A DNA stretch of 64,000 bases from Adlercreutzia hattorii (GCF_011405655.1 NZ_AP022829.1:1039001-1103000); one strand, 5' to 3'. Positions 17,580 through 26,628 are shown, counted from the first letter of the stretch. A program made the numbers and translations. Notes: a model not told the origin generated them from the letters alone.

Positions 17580-17770
17580 ATGCCGCACCGATGCACATTT
17601 GGGCACCCTCGCGTCCGCGATGCCGTGACGATGCACAAATGCGCATTCTCGCGTTCCGAATCCGCCCTTTGGAGGCTTCTCGCGTCCGTTCGATGCCGCA
17701 CCGATGCACATTTGGGCATTCCCGCGTCCGCGATGCCGCGACGATGCACATTTGGGCACCCTCGCGTCCG
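17580..17770. repeat. Four copies of a ~39-bp repeat
   Basis: Copies at about 17580-17618, 17619-17658, 17692-17731 and 17732-17770 share GATGCCG, then CGATGCACATTTGGGCA and CTCGCGTCCG. They are arranged as two adjacent pairs with a 33-bp interruption. Both strands stay open across them, but the encoded peptides are Arg/Cys-rich and look like artefacts. No cas genes are present and the spacers are not unique, so this is not a CRISPR array. Confidence 0.75.
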
Positions 17771-17915
17771 TGGCTCGGAGCGTTCCTGTCGGAAGGGCGG
17801 GAATTATGGGCTTCGGAACGCGTGGCGGGGGTGGGGGCGGTGCTGTGCTACCATTACGGCCGAGAAAAGGGCGGCCCGGGGCCGTCAAGACCATCCGATA
17901 GGAGAAAACCGAACC

Positions 17916-19262
17916 ATGCATGTTGTCGAAAGCAAGCCGGTCAACGGCGTCATCAAGCTGGACTGCGAGGCCACGGCCATCGAGGTGAACAACGCCCTGC
18001 GCGAGGCCGGCGAGGCCTTCGCCGCTTCCATGGGCGTGCGCCCGCTGCCGGGCAAGTCGCTCGAGGACTCCGTGAAGGAGACCCTCGGCATCGCCGATCT
18101 GGACAAGATCATCGAGGCTCAGGCCATCGAGGTGCTCGTGCCCCGCGCCCTCGACCGCCGCAACCTCGTGCCGGCCTTCCCGCCGAAGGCCACGCCCACC
18201 ACGAAGTTCGAGCGCGGCAAGAAGTTCTCGTTCTCGCTGAACGTCACCGTGAAGCCCACCTACGAGCTTTCCAGCTACGAGCCGGTGGAGATCACTGTGG
18301 ATCCCTTCTTCTTCGACGAGACGCCCGTCAAGCAGCAGCTGGACGAGCTGGCGAAGAACTCGGTCATCTACGAGGCCACCGACGCCAAGCCGCTCACGGC
18401 GGGAGACGCCTGCTCCATCGCCATGAAGTGCTACGACGACGGTGAGGAGATCAAGGCGCTCACCTGCGAGGATCGCACCTACATCATGGGCCGCGGCTAC
18501 ATGCCCGAAGGCTTCGACGAGAACCTGCTCGGCATGGAGCCGGGCCAGACCAAGGAGTTCACCTTCGAGGCGCCGCTCGGCATGGAAAACGGCGAGGTGG
18601 TGAACAAGCCCATCAACTGCACTGTCACCGTGAAGGAAGTGCAGAAGGAGGTCGTGCCGATCATCGACGACGCCTGGGTGAAGGCGAACATGCCCATGTT
18701 CGCGAGCCTGGAGGCCCTGAAGGCTGACATGCGCCGCGTCTTCGAGGCCCAGCAGCGCGAGAACTACGAGGGCTACGTGCAGCAGATGGCCGTGGGCGCG
18801 CTCACCCGCCGTTTCGAGGGCCGCATCGCCGACGAGATCTACGAGGCCACGCGCGATCAGCTGATGAACAACCTGCGCATGGAGTTGCAGCAGGCCGGCA
18901 TGACCTGGGAGCAGTTCGTTGAGGCCAACGGCGGCGAGCAGCAGTTCGGCATGATGCTCATGATGCAGACCCGCGAGGTGCTCGTGCAGGGCTTCTGCCT
19001 CGATGCGGTGTTCCGTCACGAGAAGATGACGCTCACGGACAAGGACCTGGAAGACGCCTGCCTGGGCATGAACCCCCAGGGCAACGCGGCCATGATGCTC
19101 AAGCAGCTTGAGGACTCGGGCCGCGGCTTCGCCCTGCGCGAGACCGCCGAGCGCCTGAAGGCCGCCCGCTTCGTGCAGAAGAACGCGAAGATCACCGTCC
19201 GCGAGGCCGCTCCGGCCCCGGCTGCCGAGCCCGCCGCCGACTCCGACACCTCGGCCGAATAA
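17916..19262 (+). CDS. tig: Trigger factor-like peptidyl-prolyl isomerase/chaperone
   Basis: 448 residues from ATG 17916, behind ATAGGAGAA. The order of domains fits trigger factor: an N-terminal ribosome-binding-like domain, a central FKBP-type domain (SIAMKCYDDGEEI, then GMEPGQTKEFTFEAPLGMEN) and a helical C-terminal chaperone domain, ending in an Ala/Pro/Glu-rich tail. The hallmark GFRxGKxP loop that docks on L23 is replaced by MGVRPLPGKSLEDSVKE. The protein may therefore bind ribosomes differently or act away from them. A signal-less N-terminus argues for the cytoplasm. The frame is open upstream to 17580 only because of the repeats. Confidence 0.75.
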   Translation: MHVVESKPVNGVIKLDCEATAIEVNNALREAGEAFAASMGVRPLPGKSLEDSVKETLGIADLDKIIEAQAIEVLVPRALDRRNLVPAFPPKATPTTKFERGKKFSFSLNVTVKPTYELSSYEPVEITVDPFFFDETPVKQQLDELAKNSVIYEATDAKPLTAGDACSIAMKCYDDGEEIKALTCEDRTYIMGRGYMPEGFDENLLGMEPGQTKEFTFEAPLGMENGEVVNKPINCTVTVKEVQKEVVPIIDDAWVKANMPMFASLEALKADMRRVFEAQQRENYEGYVQQMAVGALTRRFEGRIADEIYEATRDQLMNNLRMELQQAGMTWEQFVEANGGEQQFGMMLMMQTREVLVQGFCLDAVFRHEKMTLTDKDLEDACLGMNPQGNAAMMLKQLEDSGRGFALRETAERLKAARFVQKNAKITVREAAPAPAAEPAADSDTSAE

Positions 19263-19263
19263 C

Positions 19264-19338
19264 CCGTAGGGCAAGGGCCATGCCCTTGCCGCACGGGCGG
19301 AGCGGAGAACGGAAAGGGCATGGCCCTTTCCCTACGGG
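19264..19338. repeat. Pair of inverted CCGTAGGG palindromes (BIME-like)
   Basis: CCGTAGGGCAAGGGC-CAT-GCCCTTGCC begins at 19264, and the reverse element GGAAAGGGCATGGCCCTTTC with CCTACGGG ends at 19338. The pair sits in the tig-ygiQ gap, starts two bases after the tig stop, and could form one large stem that stabilises or terminates the tig mRNA. Confidence 0.7.
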
Positions 19339-19361
19339 CGGCACCCGAAGAGAAAGCTTCT

Positions 19362-21392
19362 ATGGCGAAAAAGAACACACGCAATAACTCGAAAGCGGCC
19401 GGCGAGACTGCCGTGCCGCTTTCGGCGTTTCTGCCCACGACGCGGGCCGAGGCCGACGCCCGGGGCTGGGGCCAGCTCGACTTCGTCTACGTGTCCGGCG
19501 ACGCTTACGTGGACCACTCCTCCTTCGGGCCGGCCATCATCACCCGGGTGCTGGAATCCCACGGCTACAAGGTGGGCATCATCGCCCAGCCCGATTGGAA
19601 CGACCCGGAAAGCGTGGCCGTCTTCGGCGAGCCGCGCCTGGGCTTCCTCGTGTCCGCCGGCAACATGGATTCCATGGTGAACCACTACACGGTGAACAAG
19701 AAGCACCGCCACGAAGACGCCTACAGCCCGGGCGGCGAAGCGGGCCGGCGCCCGAACCACGCGGCCGTGGTCTATTCCAACCTCATCCGCCGCACCTTCA
19801 AGAAGACGCCCATCATCCTGGGGGGCATCGAGGCCAGCCTGCGGCGCCTGGCCCACTACGACTACTGGTCGGACACGCTGAAGCGATCCATCCTCATGGA
19901 TTCCGGGGCCGACCTTGTGTCCTACGGCATGGGGGAGCGCTCCATCGTGGAGATCGCCGATGCCCTGGCCTCGGGTCTTTCCGTCGCCGACCTCACCTTC
20001 ATCGACGGCACGGTGTACCGCACGCGCTCGCTGGACCATGTGGTCGACTACGTCATGCTGCCCAGTTGGGAGGAGGTGTCGGCCAGCAAGCGCGCCTTCG
20101 CGGAAAGCTTCGCCGAGCAGTACCGGGCGAGCGACCCCATCACGGGAAAGCGGCTGGTGGAGGCCTACCCCCATGGCGTCTATGTGGTGCAGAATCCCCC
20201 AGCGCTGCCTCTTTCCACCGCCGAGCTGGACGCGGTCTACCGGCTGCCCTTCACGGGCCGGTGGCATCCCTCCTACGACGCATCCGGCGGCGTGCCGGCG
20301 CTTTCCGAGATGCGCTTCTCGCTCACCAGCTGCCGGGGCTGCTTCGGCGAGTGCTCGTTCTGCGCGCTCACGTTCCACCAGGGCCGCATCGTGACGGCCC
20401 GGTCCCAGGAGTCCATCGTCGAAGAGGCGGAAAGGATGACGGCCGAGCCCGACTTCAAGGGCTACATCAACGACGTCGGCGGCCCCACGGCGAACTTCCG
20501 CGCCCCGGCCTGCGCCAAGCAGCTGAAGGCCGGCGCCTGCACCGACAAGCGCTGCCTGGGCAGCGAGCCCTGCCGTGCCCTGCGCGCCGACCACCGCGAC
20601 TACGTGGGGCTTCTGCGCCGCTTGCGGAAACTGCCCGGTGTGAAGAAGGTGTTCGTACGGTCCGGCATCCGCTTCGACTACGTGCTGGCCGACCGCGAAG
20701 GTGGCGAGACGTTTTTGCGCGAGCTGGTGGATCACCACGTCTCCGGCCAGCTGCGCGTGGCTCCCGAGCACGTGTCCGACACGGTGCTCGCCGCCATGGG
20801 CAAGCCGCCGCGGGCCGTCTACGACCGCTTCTGCGAGGCCTTCGACGACCTCAACCGCGAGGCGGGCAAGAAACAGTACATCGTGCCCTACCTCATGTCC
20901 TCGCACCCCGGATCCACCCTGAAGGAGGCAGTGGAGCTGGCCGAGTACGTGCGCGACATGGGCTTCAACCCCGAGCAGGTGCAGGACTTCTACCCCACGC
21001 CGTCCACCATTTCCACCTGCATGTACTACACGGGCCTCGACCCGCTGACCATGGAGGAAGCCTACGTCCCGCGCACGCCTCACGAGAAGGCCCTGCAGCG
21101 CGCCCTCATCCAGTACCGCAACCCCGCCAACTACGATCTGGTGCGCGAGGCCCTGGTGAAGGCCGGCCGCAGCGACCTCATCGGCTGGGACGAGAAGGCC
21201 CTCATCCGCCCCAAGCGACCCAAGGCAACGGGGGAGGGCGGCAATGGAAAGCGTGCTGGCAAGGGCCCGAAGCGCGATCAGCGCGGCGGCGCCTCCGCCG
21301 CCAAGGGCGCCCCGCGCCCGGCCCAATCCCAGCGTCCCGGCAAGCCCCCGAAGGCCAACGGCCGCAAGGGCGGTATCCGCAAGGGTCGGTGA
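19362..21392 (+). CDS. ygiQ: YgiQ family radical SAM protein
   Basis: 676 residues from ATG 19362 (MAKKNTRNNSKAAGETAVPL); an in-frame ATG at 19320 lies in the palindromic repeat. The N-terminal YgiQ domain has VYVSGDAYVDHSSFGPAIIT and ILGGIEASLRRLAHYDYWSD. The radical SAM cluster motif CFGECSFC lies near residues 325-333, and the YgiQ C-terminal region contains GFNPEQVQDFYPTPSTISTC. The basic tail (from about residue 610) is low complexity. The family's substrate is not established. A 75-bp piece of this gene recurs at 30632-30706. Confidence 0.93.
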   Translation: MAKKNTRNNSKAAGETAVPLSAFLPTTRAEADARGWGQLDFVYVSGDAYVDHSSFGPAIITRVLESHGYKVGIIAQPDWNDPESVAVFGEPRLGFLVSAGNMDSMVNHYTVNKKHRHEDAYSPGGEAGRRPNHAAVVYSNLIRRTFKKTPIILGGIEASLRRLAHYDYWSDTLKRSILMDSGADLVSYGMGERSIVEIADALASGLSVADLTFIDGTVYRTRSLDHVVDYVMLPSWEEVSASKRAFAESFAEQYRASDPITGKRLVEAYPHGVYVVQNPPALPLSTAELDAVYRLPFTGRWHPSYDASGGVPALSEMRFSLTSCRGCFGECSFCALTFHQGRIVTARSQESIVEEAERMTAEPDFKGYINDVGGPTANFRAPACAKQLKAGACTDKRCLGSEPCRALRADHRDYVGLLRRLRKLPGVKKVFVRSGIRFDYVLADREGGETFLRELVDHHVSGQLRVAPEHVSDTVLAAMGKPPRAVYDRFCEAFDDLNREAGKKQYIVPYLMSSHPGSTLKEAVELAEYVRDMGFNPEQVQDFYPTPSTISTCMYYTGLDPLTMEEAYVPRTPHEKALQRALIQYRNPANYDLVREALVKAGRSDLIGWDEKALIRPKRPKATGEGGNGKRAGKGPKRDQRGGASAAKGAPRPAQSQRPGKPPKANGRKGGIRKGR

Positions 21393-21422
21393 GGTGGGCC
21401 GCACTCGTTTGCCGCTATGAGC

Positions 21423-21475
21423 GTTAGCAAAGTTAGCATTTGTTAGCATAGTTAGCTTTTGTTAGCAAAGTTAGC
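21423..21475. repeat. Phased array of six GTTAGC hexamers (copy 1)
   Basis: GTTAGC begins at 21423, 21432, 21442, 21451, 21461 and 21470, a strict 9/10/9/10/9 spacing with AT-rich spacers. It lies 31 bp after the ygiQ stop. The same array with the same phasing lies upstream of the ATPase gene at 30477-30529. Confidence 0.8.
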
Positions 21476-21513
21476 AAGTGCGATCCCCTAAGGGTCGGAG
21501 ACCGGTCGGTGCT

Positions 21514-22386
21514 TTACCGCTGGCGCGCGGCAAGGTCGTCGTGAAGGCTGCGGCGCAGGGCGGCGATGGTCTGGCGGTAGGTCTCGGTGCCGTAGTCGTC
21601 GCCGAACAGCTGCCGCAGCATCTCCTCGGTGCCCTCGGCGATGAGCGAGGCGCACTGCAGGCCGAGGGACGTCACCGTGATCTGCCTCTCGCGCTTCGTC
21701 GCGCCGGTCGCGCGGGTGACGAGGCCGGCGGACTCCGAACGGGCCAGGGTGCGCGAGAGGGTGGGGGCGTCGAAGGCGAGAAGGCGGCGGGCCTCCTTGG
21801 CCGAAATCGGCTCGTCGCTGCTGGCCGCCGCCAGCAGCAGGTGGCCCTGCTGGGCGGTGACGAGGTTCTGCTTGCAGATGGTGGCGAAGTTCGAGGCCAC
21901 TTGCTGGCAGATGATGAGGAAGGCGCTGTCGCCGCGGGCGAGGTGGCCCACGGTGCGGTTCTTGTTCAATCGTACGCAAGCGCTGTAGAGCAGCGCCATG
22001 GCCTGGATGCGCAGCTGTCCTGAAAGAGGGGCGAGGGCCCGCTTCGCCACTTGGACGAGCGCGTGGTCGAGCCGCCCGAGCAGCGCGCGCCCCTCGGGGG
22101 TGAGGGCGACCATGGTGGCGCGCCGATCGTCCTCCGACTCGGCCTTCGCCACGGTGCCGTCGGCCGCCATGCGTGCCACGCCCTCGGCCACGGTCGTGTA
22201 GTTGAGCTCAAGCGTCTCAACGACGGCGGAGAGCGGGACGGGATCGGGCCGGTCGAGCATGAGGAGAATCCAGTACTGGTTGATCGTCGTGCTGCCCTCG
22301 CGGCGCAGCGCGCCGATGGCAGTGCTCCGCCACCGATCGAGCACCATTTCCGCTTCGATGGCGCCCCCTCGTTCCGTTGATGACAT
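21514..22386 (-). CDS. MarR-family regulator with two wHTH domains (module A)
   Basis: 290 residues from ATG 22386 (MSSTERGGAIEAEMVLDRWR) behind AGGAGGGGCC; upstream frame extension is not supported. There are two successive winged-helix regions, about residues 20-115 (INQYWILLMLDRPDPVPLSA, ESEDDRRATMVALTPEGRAL) and about 160-260 (VTAQQGHLLLAAASSDEPIS, SESAGLVTR). The tandem arrangement gives a pseudo-dimer within one chain. It is divergent from the flavoprotein operon and likely binds in the shared 313-bp region. The C-terminal 119 bp are identical to the module B regulator. Confidence 0.82.
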   Translation of the reverse strand: MSSTERGGAIEAEMVLDRWRSTAIGALRREGSTTINQYWILLMLDRPDPVPLSAVVETLELNYTTVAEGVARMAADGTVAKAESEDDRRATMVALTPEGRALLGRLDHALVQVAKRALAPLSGQLRIQAMALLYSACVRLNKNRTVGHLARGDSAFLIICQQVASNFATICKQNLVTAQQGHLLLAAASSDEPISAKEARRLLAFDAPTLSRTLARSESAGLVTRATGATKRERQITVTSLGLQCASLIAEGTEEMLRQLFGDDYGTETYRQTIAALRRSLHDDLAARQR

Positions 22387-22606
22387 GGCCCCTCCTTGCC
22401 TTGCATGCGTACCCATAATAAAACTTTCCTGGCAAAGCGGCGGATTAGTCCAATTGCGCAAGCTTTTGCCCTGAATCGAAAATCGCTGAGGAAAAAACGC
22501 GGAATTTCGCCGCATGACGGCGAATGCGCGGCCCTGATCAGGTGAAAGAGCGCGACCAATCTCCCGTCGCCTTCGCCGGCGTCCCCGCTCTGCACCCAGG
22601 TGCCGT

Positions 22607-22663
22607 GTCAACAATTGCTCCAATGACGCAAGTTTTGTTTCCCGTGGCCGCCGATTCTATGAT
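22607..22663 (+). promoter_or_regulatory. Promoter and conserved upstream element of flavoprotein module A
   Basis: TTGTTT (22635-22640), 17 bp spacer, TATGAT (22658-22663). The 15-mer GTCAACAATTGCTCC at 22607-22621 is shared with module B at exactly the same distance to the -35 box. This makes it a candidate operator for the MarR-type regulators. No other feature is seen in 22387-22699. Confidence 0.65.
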
Positions 22664-22699
22664 TTTCGCCGTTGTAACCCCACACGAAAGGAGAGAGGG

Positions 22700-24532
22700 A
22701 TGGGGAACTACGAAGAGGAGAAGGTGCGGGGCGGCATGGACCGTCGCTCGTTCTTCAAGCTCGGCGGGCTGACCGCCGGCATGGCCGCGTTCGCCGGCAT
22801 GGCCGGCTGCGCGCCCCAGCAGGAGATGGCCGACACCGGTGGCGACAACGAGACGGTCGCGGCCCGGGTGCCGTACTCCGTGTTCGAGACCGACATCCTG
22901 ATCATCGGCGCCGGCTTCGGTGCGAGCTACGCGGTGGATGCGGCGCGCAAGGCCGGCAAGAACGTGATCATGGTTGACAAGGGCCCCTACGGCTACAGCG
23001 GAGCCTTCGGCATGAGCTTCGACATCATGCACACCTGGGATCCGAACTCGCCGACCTATAAGAGCGAGGACGACATCCCGAACAGCGGCTTCTTGCGCGA
23101 TGAATCCCTGTACCGCGCCGCCTTCATGGAAAGCGAGCTGGGGGACACCCCCGATGTCTGCATCGCCAATTTCGGCGAGGTCTGGTCGGCCCGCAACGAG
23201 GACGGGACGCCGTTCTACCTGTACGACTTTCCGAACATCCGCGGCATCGAGCACTCCATGGCGCGCCAGTGGTCGGATCACTTCCGCGCCCTTGACTACG
23301 TGATGATTCATGACCGCACTATCATCACCGACCTCATCATCGAGGACGGCCGCTGCCTGGGCGCCATGGGCGTGCATGTTCCCACCGGCGAGTACCGCGT
23401 GTTCCGCGCCAAGGCCACGCTGGCGGCCACGGGCGGCTCCACCCAGTTCTATGGCTGGAACTCCACGTCCTGCACGTCGAACAACGTGTGCGACAACACC
23501 GGCGACGTGGAGATGTCGCTTCTGCGCCACGGCGGCAAGGTGGCCAACGCCGAGTTCTGCACCTACGACATGATGGGCGCCTTCCCCCGCAGCTTCGTTG
23601 CCTCCGAGGGCTCCATGGTGGGCGCCGACAGCGTGCATTCTGGCGACCTCATGGACAAGGACGGCAACTACCTGAAGGACGACCCGGAGCTGGCCGAGCT
23701 GCTCGGTTCCCAGGAGGGCGTTATCCAGGCGGCCTGCATTGTCGTCGATCGCGGTCAGGGTTCCGAGAACGGCGGCATCTACCTCGATTGCAAGCCCGAG
23801 TCCCTGTCCACCATGCGCTGGATGTACCAGCGCAACGCGGCGCTGCTGAAGGAGAAGTTCGGCTTCGACTTCACCGAGCAGCCCGTGGAGGTCGTGCCCG
23901 AGATGTACGAGCACAGCGGCGAGATGCTGGTCGACGAGAACGCCATGTGCATCGATGTCGAAGGCCTGTTCGGCGTCCGTTCCAACACCGGCGCCGAGGG
24001 CGGCAACAACAACACCGCCAACCGCCGTATGGGCCGCTACGCCATGAAGAAGGCGCTGGAGTACATCGACTCCTACGAGGAGCCCGCGGCCGTGACCTAT
24101 GAGTCCGTGGCCGCCGAGATCGAGCGTTTGGAGGATCTGCGCACCCGTCAGACCGACGACCCCATCCGCCCCATCACCGTGCGCCGCAGCATCCAGTACG
24201 CCTGCGCCCAGGCCGCTCGCCCCTCCCGTCCCACGGAGGTGCTCGAGGAGGCCAAGGCCGAGCTCGATCGCATCATGACCGAGGACGTGCCCCGCATGGC
24301 CTGCGCCGACGACAGCCTGGTGTACAACGCCGACTGGAAGGACGCCATCGAGACCCTCAACTTGCTCGATCTGGCCCGCCTGTTCGTGTACGCCTCCCTG
24401 GAGCGCCAGGAGAGCCGTGCCTCCCTCATCCGCCCGGAGTACCCGGAGACCGACGATGAGAACTGGGCGTGCGCTCTGGCCTACACCCGCGCCGAGGACG
24501 GCACCCTGTCCTACGAGAAGATCGCCTACTAG
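22700..24532 (+). CDS. Tat-exported FAD-binding reductase subunit, FrdA/SdhA-like (module A)
   Basis: 610 residues from ATG 22700, behind AAAGGAGAGAGGG; ATG 22736 is an alternative that would start at the signal itself. Twin-arginine signal MDRRSFFKLGGLTAGMAAF with a following AGC lipobox-like site; FAD site TDILIIGAGFGASYAVDAAR; substrate region GDVEMSLLRHGG and NAEFCTYDMMG. The fumarate reductase HPT signature is absent, so the substrate is unlikely to be fumarate. The C-terminal helical domain of SdhA/FrdA-type subunits is present, and no FMN or heme domain is fused. It is cotranscribed with the Fe-S subunit 22 bp downstream. Confidence 0.85.
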   Translation: MGNYEEEKVRGGMDRRSFFKLGGLTAGMAAFAGMAGCAPQQEMADTGGDNETVAARVPYSVFETDILIIGAGFGASYAVDAARKAGKNVIMVDKGPYGYSGAFGMSFDIMHTWDPNSPTYKSEDDIPNSGFLRDESLYRAAFMESELGDTPDVCIANFGEVWSARNEDGTPFYLYDFPNIRGIEHSMARQWSDHFRALDYVMIHDRTIITDLIIEDGRCLGAMGVHVPTGEYRVFRAKATLAATGGSTQFYGWNSTSCTSNNVCDNTGDVEMSLLRHGGKVANAEFCTYDMMGAFPRSFVASEGSMVGADSVHSGDLMDKDGNYLKDDPELAELLGSQEGVIQAACIVVDRGQGSENGGIYLDCKPESLSTMRWMYQRNAALLKEKFGFDFTEQPVEVVPEMYEHSGEMLVDENAMCIDVEGLFGVRSNTGAEGGNNNTANRRMGRYAMKKALEYIDSYEEPAAVTYESVAAEIERLEDLRTRQTDDPIRPITVRRSIQYACAQAARPSRPTEVLEEAKAELDRIMTEDVPRMACADDSLVYNADWKDAIETLNLLDLARLFVYASLERQESRASLIRPEYPETDDENWACALAYTRAEDGTLSYEKIAY

Positions 24533-24554
24533 TTCATAAGAAGGAGCCTACGCT

Positions 24555-25250
24555 ATGAAGATCACTGTCAAGCGCTACGATCCCTCGAAGGACAACGCGC
24601 CCTACGAGACCACCTACGAGGTGCCCCACGACGACGAGTACATGACCCTGCTGCAGGCCCTCGTGTACATCCACGAGAACGAGGAGCCGCTGGCCTTCGA
24701 CTTCTCCTGCCGCGGACGCATGTGCGGCCGCTGCGCCATGATGCTCGACGGCAAGCCGGTGCTGGCCTGCGTCGAGCCCCTCTCCGACGGCTCCCACACC
24801 GTCGAGCCTCTGGAGGGCGTGCCGGTGGTGAAGGACCTCATCGTGGACAAGAGCCAGGTGCAGGCCCGCATCGCCGAGACCTACAAGCGCGTGCGTGTCG
24901 CCCCGCTTAAGGCCGAGGACCTCAACGAGTACAACATGGAGCACGAGGCGGAGCTGTTCGGCATCAACTACTGCGCCCGCTGCCAGGTGTGCACGGCCGG
25001 CTGCCCGGCCCGCGCCATGGACCCCGAGTACATCGGCCCCTCCCACATGCTAGCCGTGGCCTTCCGCCACTTCGACGCCTACGACCAGGCCGACCGCATC
25101 GTCGAGGCCGTCCAGGGCGGCCTGTGGGACTGCACCATGTGCGGCACCTGCACCTCGCTGTGCAACCAGCTGGAGATCGACCACCTGACCATCTGGCAGA
25201 AGCTGCGCGACGCCGCCACCGAGCGCGGCCTCATCAAGCAGGAAGCCTAA
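24555..25250 (+). CDS. Iron-sulfur subunit, FrdB/SdhB-like (module A)
   Basis: 231 residues. The N-terminal [2Fe-2S] ferredoxin domain has CRGRMCGRCAMMLDGKPVLA plus the fourth Cys. The C-terminal part carries CARCQVCTAGCP and CTMCGTCTSLCN, the usual cysteines for [4Fe-4S] and [3Fe-4S] clusters. It would pass electrons to the flavoprotein. There is no signal peptide, so if the enzyme is exported it must be carried by the flavoprotein's Tat signal. No membrane anchor subunit follows; a terminator does. Confidence 0.9.
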   Translation: MKITVKRYDPSKDNAPYETTYEVPHDDEYMTLLQALVYIHENEEPLAFDFSCRGRMCGRCAMMLDGKPVLACVEPLSDGSHTVEPLEGVPVVKDLIVDKSQVQARIAETYKRVRVAPLKAEDLNEYNMEHEAELFGINYCARCQVCTAGCPARAMDPEYIGPSHMLAVAFRHFDAYDQADRIVEAVQGGLWDCTMCGTCTSLCNQLEIDHLTIWQKLRDAATERGLIKQEA

Positions 25251-25261
25251 GCCATCCCTCC

Positions 25262-25303
25262 GGGGCCTTCCGACCCTCCCTCCCACCGGAAGGCCCCCTC
25301 TTG
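25262..25303 (+). terminator. Terminator of module A
   Basis: GGGGCCTTCC (25262-25271) and GGAAGGCCCC (25288-25297) are exact complements, followed by a short pyrimidine tract. The same hairpin ends module B. Confidence 0.7.
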
Positions 25304-25459
25304 CCTGCAACGGCGGCCGCGACCACCCAGTCGTGCCCGCCGTTTTTTTGCGTTGGGGGACAATGGCGAGTTCTTGATCCAGGATGTTTGAGGGAGTGCG
25401 TTCGGATTCGTCTTGCGCGGCGACCCGTCGTCTGCGGAGGGCTTACCGTGCCTGGACGC

Positions 25460-26335
25460 CTACTGCTGGCGCGCGGGAAGGTCGTCGCGGAGGCTGCGGC
25501 CCAGGGCGGCGATGGTCTGGCGGTAGGTCTCGGTGCCGTAGTCGTCGCCGAACAGCTGCCGCAGCATCTCCTCGGTGCCCTCGGCGATGAGCGAGGCGCA
25601 CTGCAGGCCGAGGGACGTCAAGGCGTAGAGCCTTTCTCGCCTGTTGTTGCCGATCTCTTTCGTGATAAGCCCGGCGTCGGACAGCTTCGCCGCGATTTTC
25701 GATAGCATCGGCGCGTCGTAGTCGAGGGCGTCGCGAATCTCCCTTCCCGTCATCGGGCCCGTGCGGCCAAGGGCTAGAAGGAGATGCCCCTGCTGGGGCG
25801 TTACGAGACTCTGCCTGCAGATGCGGGAGAATTCCAGTGAGACCTGCTGGCACACGATGAAGAAGGCGCTGTCGCCCCGCACGAGGTTGCCCGCCAGCCG
25901 CTTTTTGTTGAGGCGGAGGCAGGCGTCATAGAGGAGGTGCATGGCCTGCGTCCTTGAGGTGCCGGAAAGAAGGGAAAGGGCCTGTTTGGCCACGGCGATC
26001 AGCTCCCGATCAATGCTCTCTGTGAGCCGCCGGCCTTGGGGGGTGACGGAAAGCCTCGTGGCGCGCCGGTCGTCCTCGTCGGTTGTCTTGCTCAAGGCTC
26101 CGGCTCGGCACAGCTCGTCGATGCATTCGGCGAGGGTGGTGTAGCTGATCTCCAGCCGGTCTGCCACCGAACGAATGGATACATCGTGATGAATGTCGAC
26201 GAGCAGCAAGACCCAAAATTGGTTGAGCGTGGCGACGCGGCTCGCGCGAAGGCGGTGCACAACGCGTCCTAGCCATCGGTCGAAGACAACCTCCGCGGCG
26301 AAGGCGTCCGCCATGGCCGTGCCCCCATGTTCCAT
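25460..26335 (-). CDS. MarR-family regulator with two wHTH domains (module B)
   Basis: 291 residues from ATG 26335 (MEHGGTAMADAFAAEVVFDR), five bases after AGGAGGGG. Same tandem winged-helix layout as the module A regulator (TLNQFWVLLLVDIHHDVSIR; VTPQQGHLLLALGRTGPMTG). Most of the protein has diverged, yet the end from TSLGLQCASLIAEGTEEMLR onward is almost identical. Divergent from the module B flavoprotein. The conserved C-terminus may be a shared dimerisation or effector surface. Confidence 0.82.
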   Translation of the reverse strand: MEHGGTAMADAFAAEVVFDRWLGRVVHRLRASRVATLNQFWVLLLVDIHHDVSIRSVADRLEISYTTLAECIDELCRAGALSKTTDEDDRRATRLSVTPQGRRLTESIDRELIAVAKQALSLLSGTSRTQAMHLLYDACLRLNKKRLAGNLVRGDSAFFIVCQQVSLEFSRICRQSLVTPQQGHLLLALGRTGPMTGREIRDALDYDAPMLSKIAAKLSDAGLITKEIGNNRRERLYALTSLGLQCASLIAEGTEEMLRQLFGDDYGTETYRQTIAALGRSLRDDLPARQQ

Positions 26336-26535
26336 TGCCCCTCCTTGTTCTTGGACGGGATCATGGTATCGCGGATGGGACGGACGTGTCGAGTTGTTCC
26401 GAAATTGCAACTGTTGTGGGAAGCCACAAGTTGCTGGGGTTGCCCCGAGCTCTTTCGTCCACTTCCAATGTCGCGGTGCTCTTAAGGGCGCCGCGACAAG
26501 GGGGAGGGAGTCCCCGCAAGGTGCCTCTTCGCCTT

Positions 26536-26592
26536 GTCAACAATTACTCCGGCAAACCAACTTTTGCTGCCGCCGGTCGCAGCCCCTAATCT
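26536..26592 (+). promoter_or_regulatory. Promoter and conserved upstream element of flavoprotein module B
   Basis: TTGCTG (26564-26569), 17 bp spacer, TAATCT (26587-26592). The upstream element GTCAACAATTACTCC (26536-26550) differs from that of module A by one base and has the same 13-bp gap to the -35 box, although the sequences between and after have diverged. The rest of 26336-26628 shows no gene. Confidence 0.65.
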
Positions 26593-26628
26593 TTTCCCCG
26601 TTAAGACCCCACACGAAAGGAGAGAGGG

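Noticed and set aside
17580-17770. Possible CRISPR array
   Set aside because: Only four imperfect repeats, no unique spacers of constant length (two pairs are directly adjacent), and no cas genes in the window.
22700-24532. Calling the flavoproteins fumarate reductases
   Set aside because: The overall fold matches FrdA/SdhA, but the expected HPT substrate-site signature is missing, so the specific name is not justified.
25319-25459. Extra promoter or small gene between module A and the module B regulator
   Set aside because: Open frames here are continuations of antisense reading; no ribosome binding site or conserved motif could be supported.
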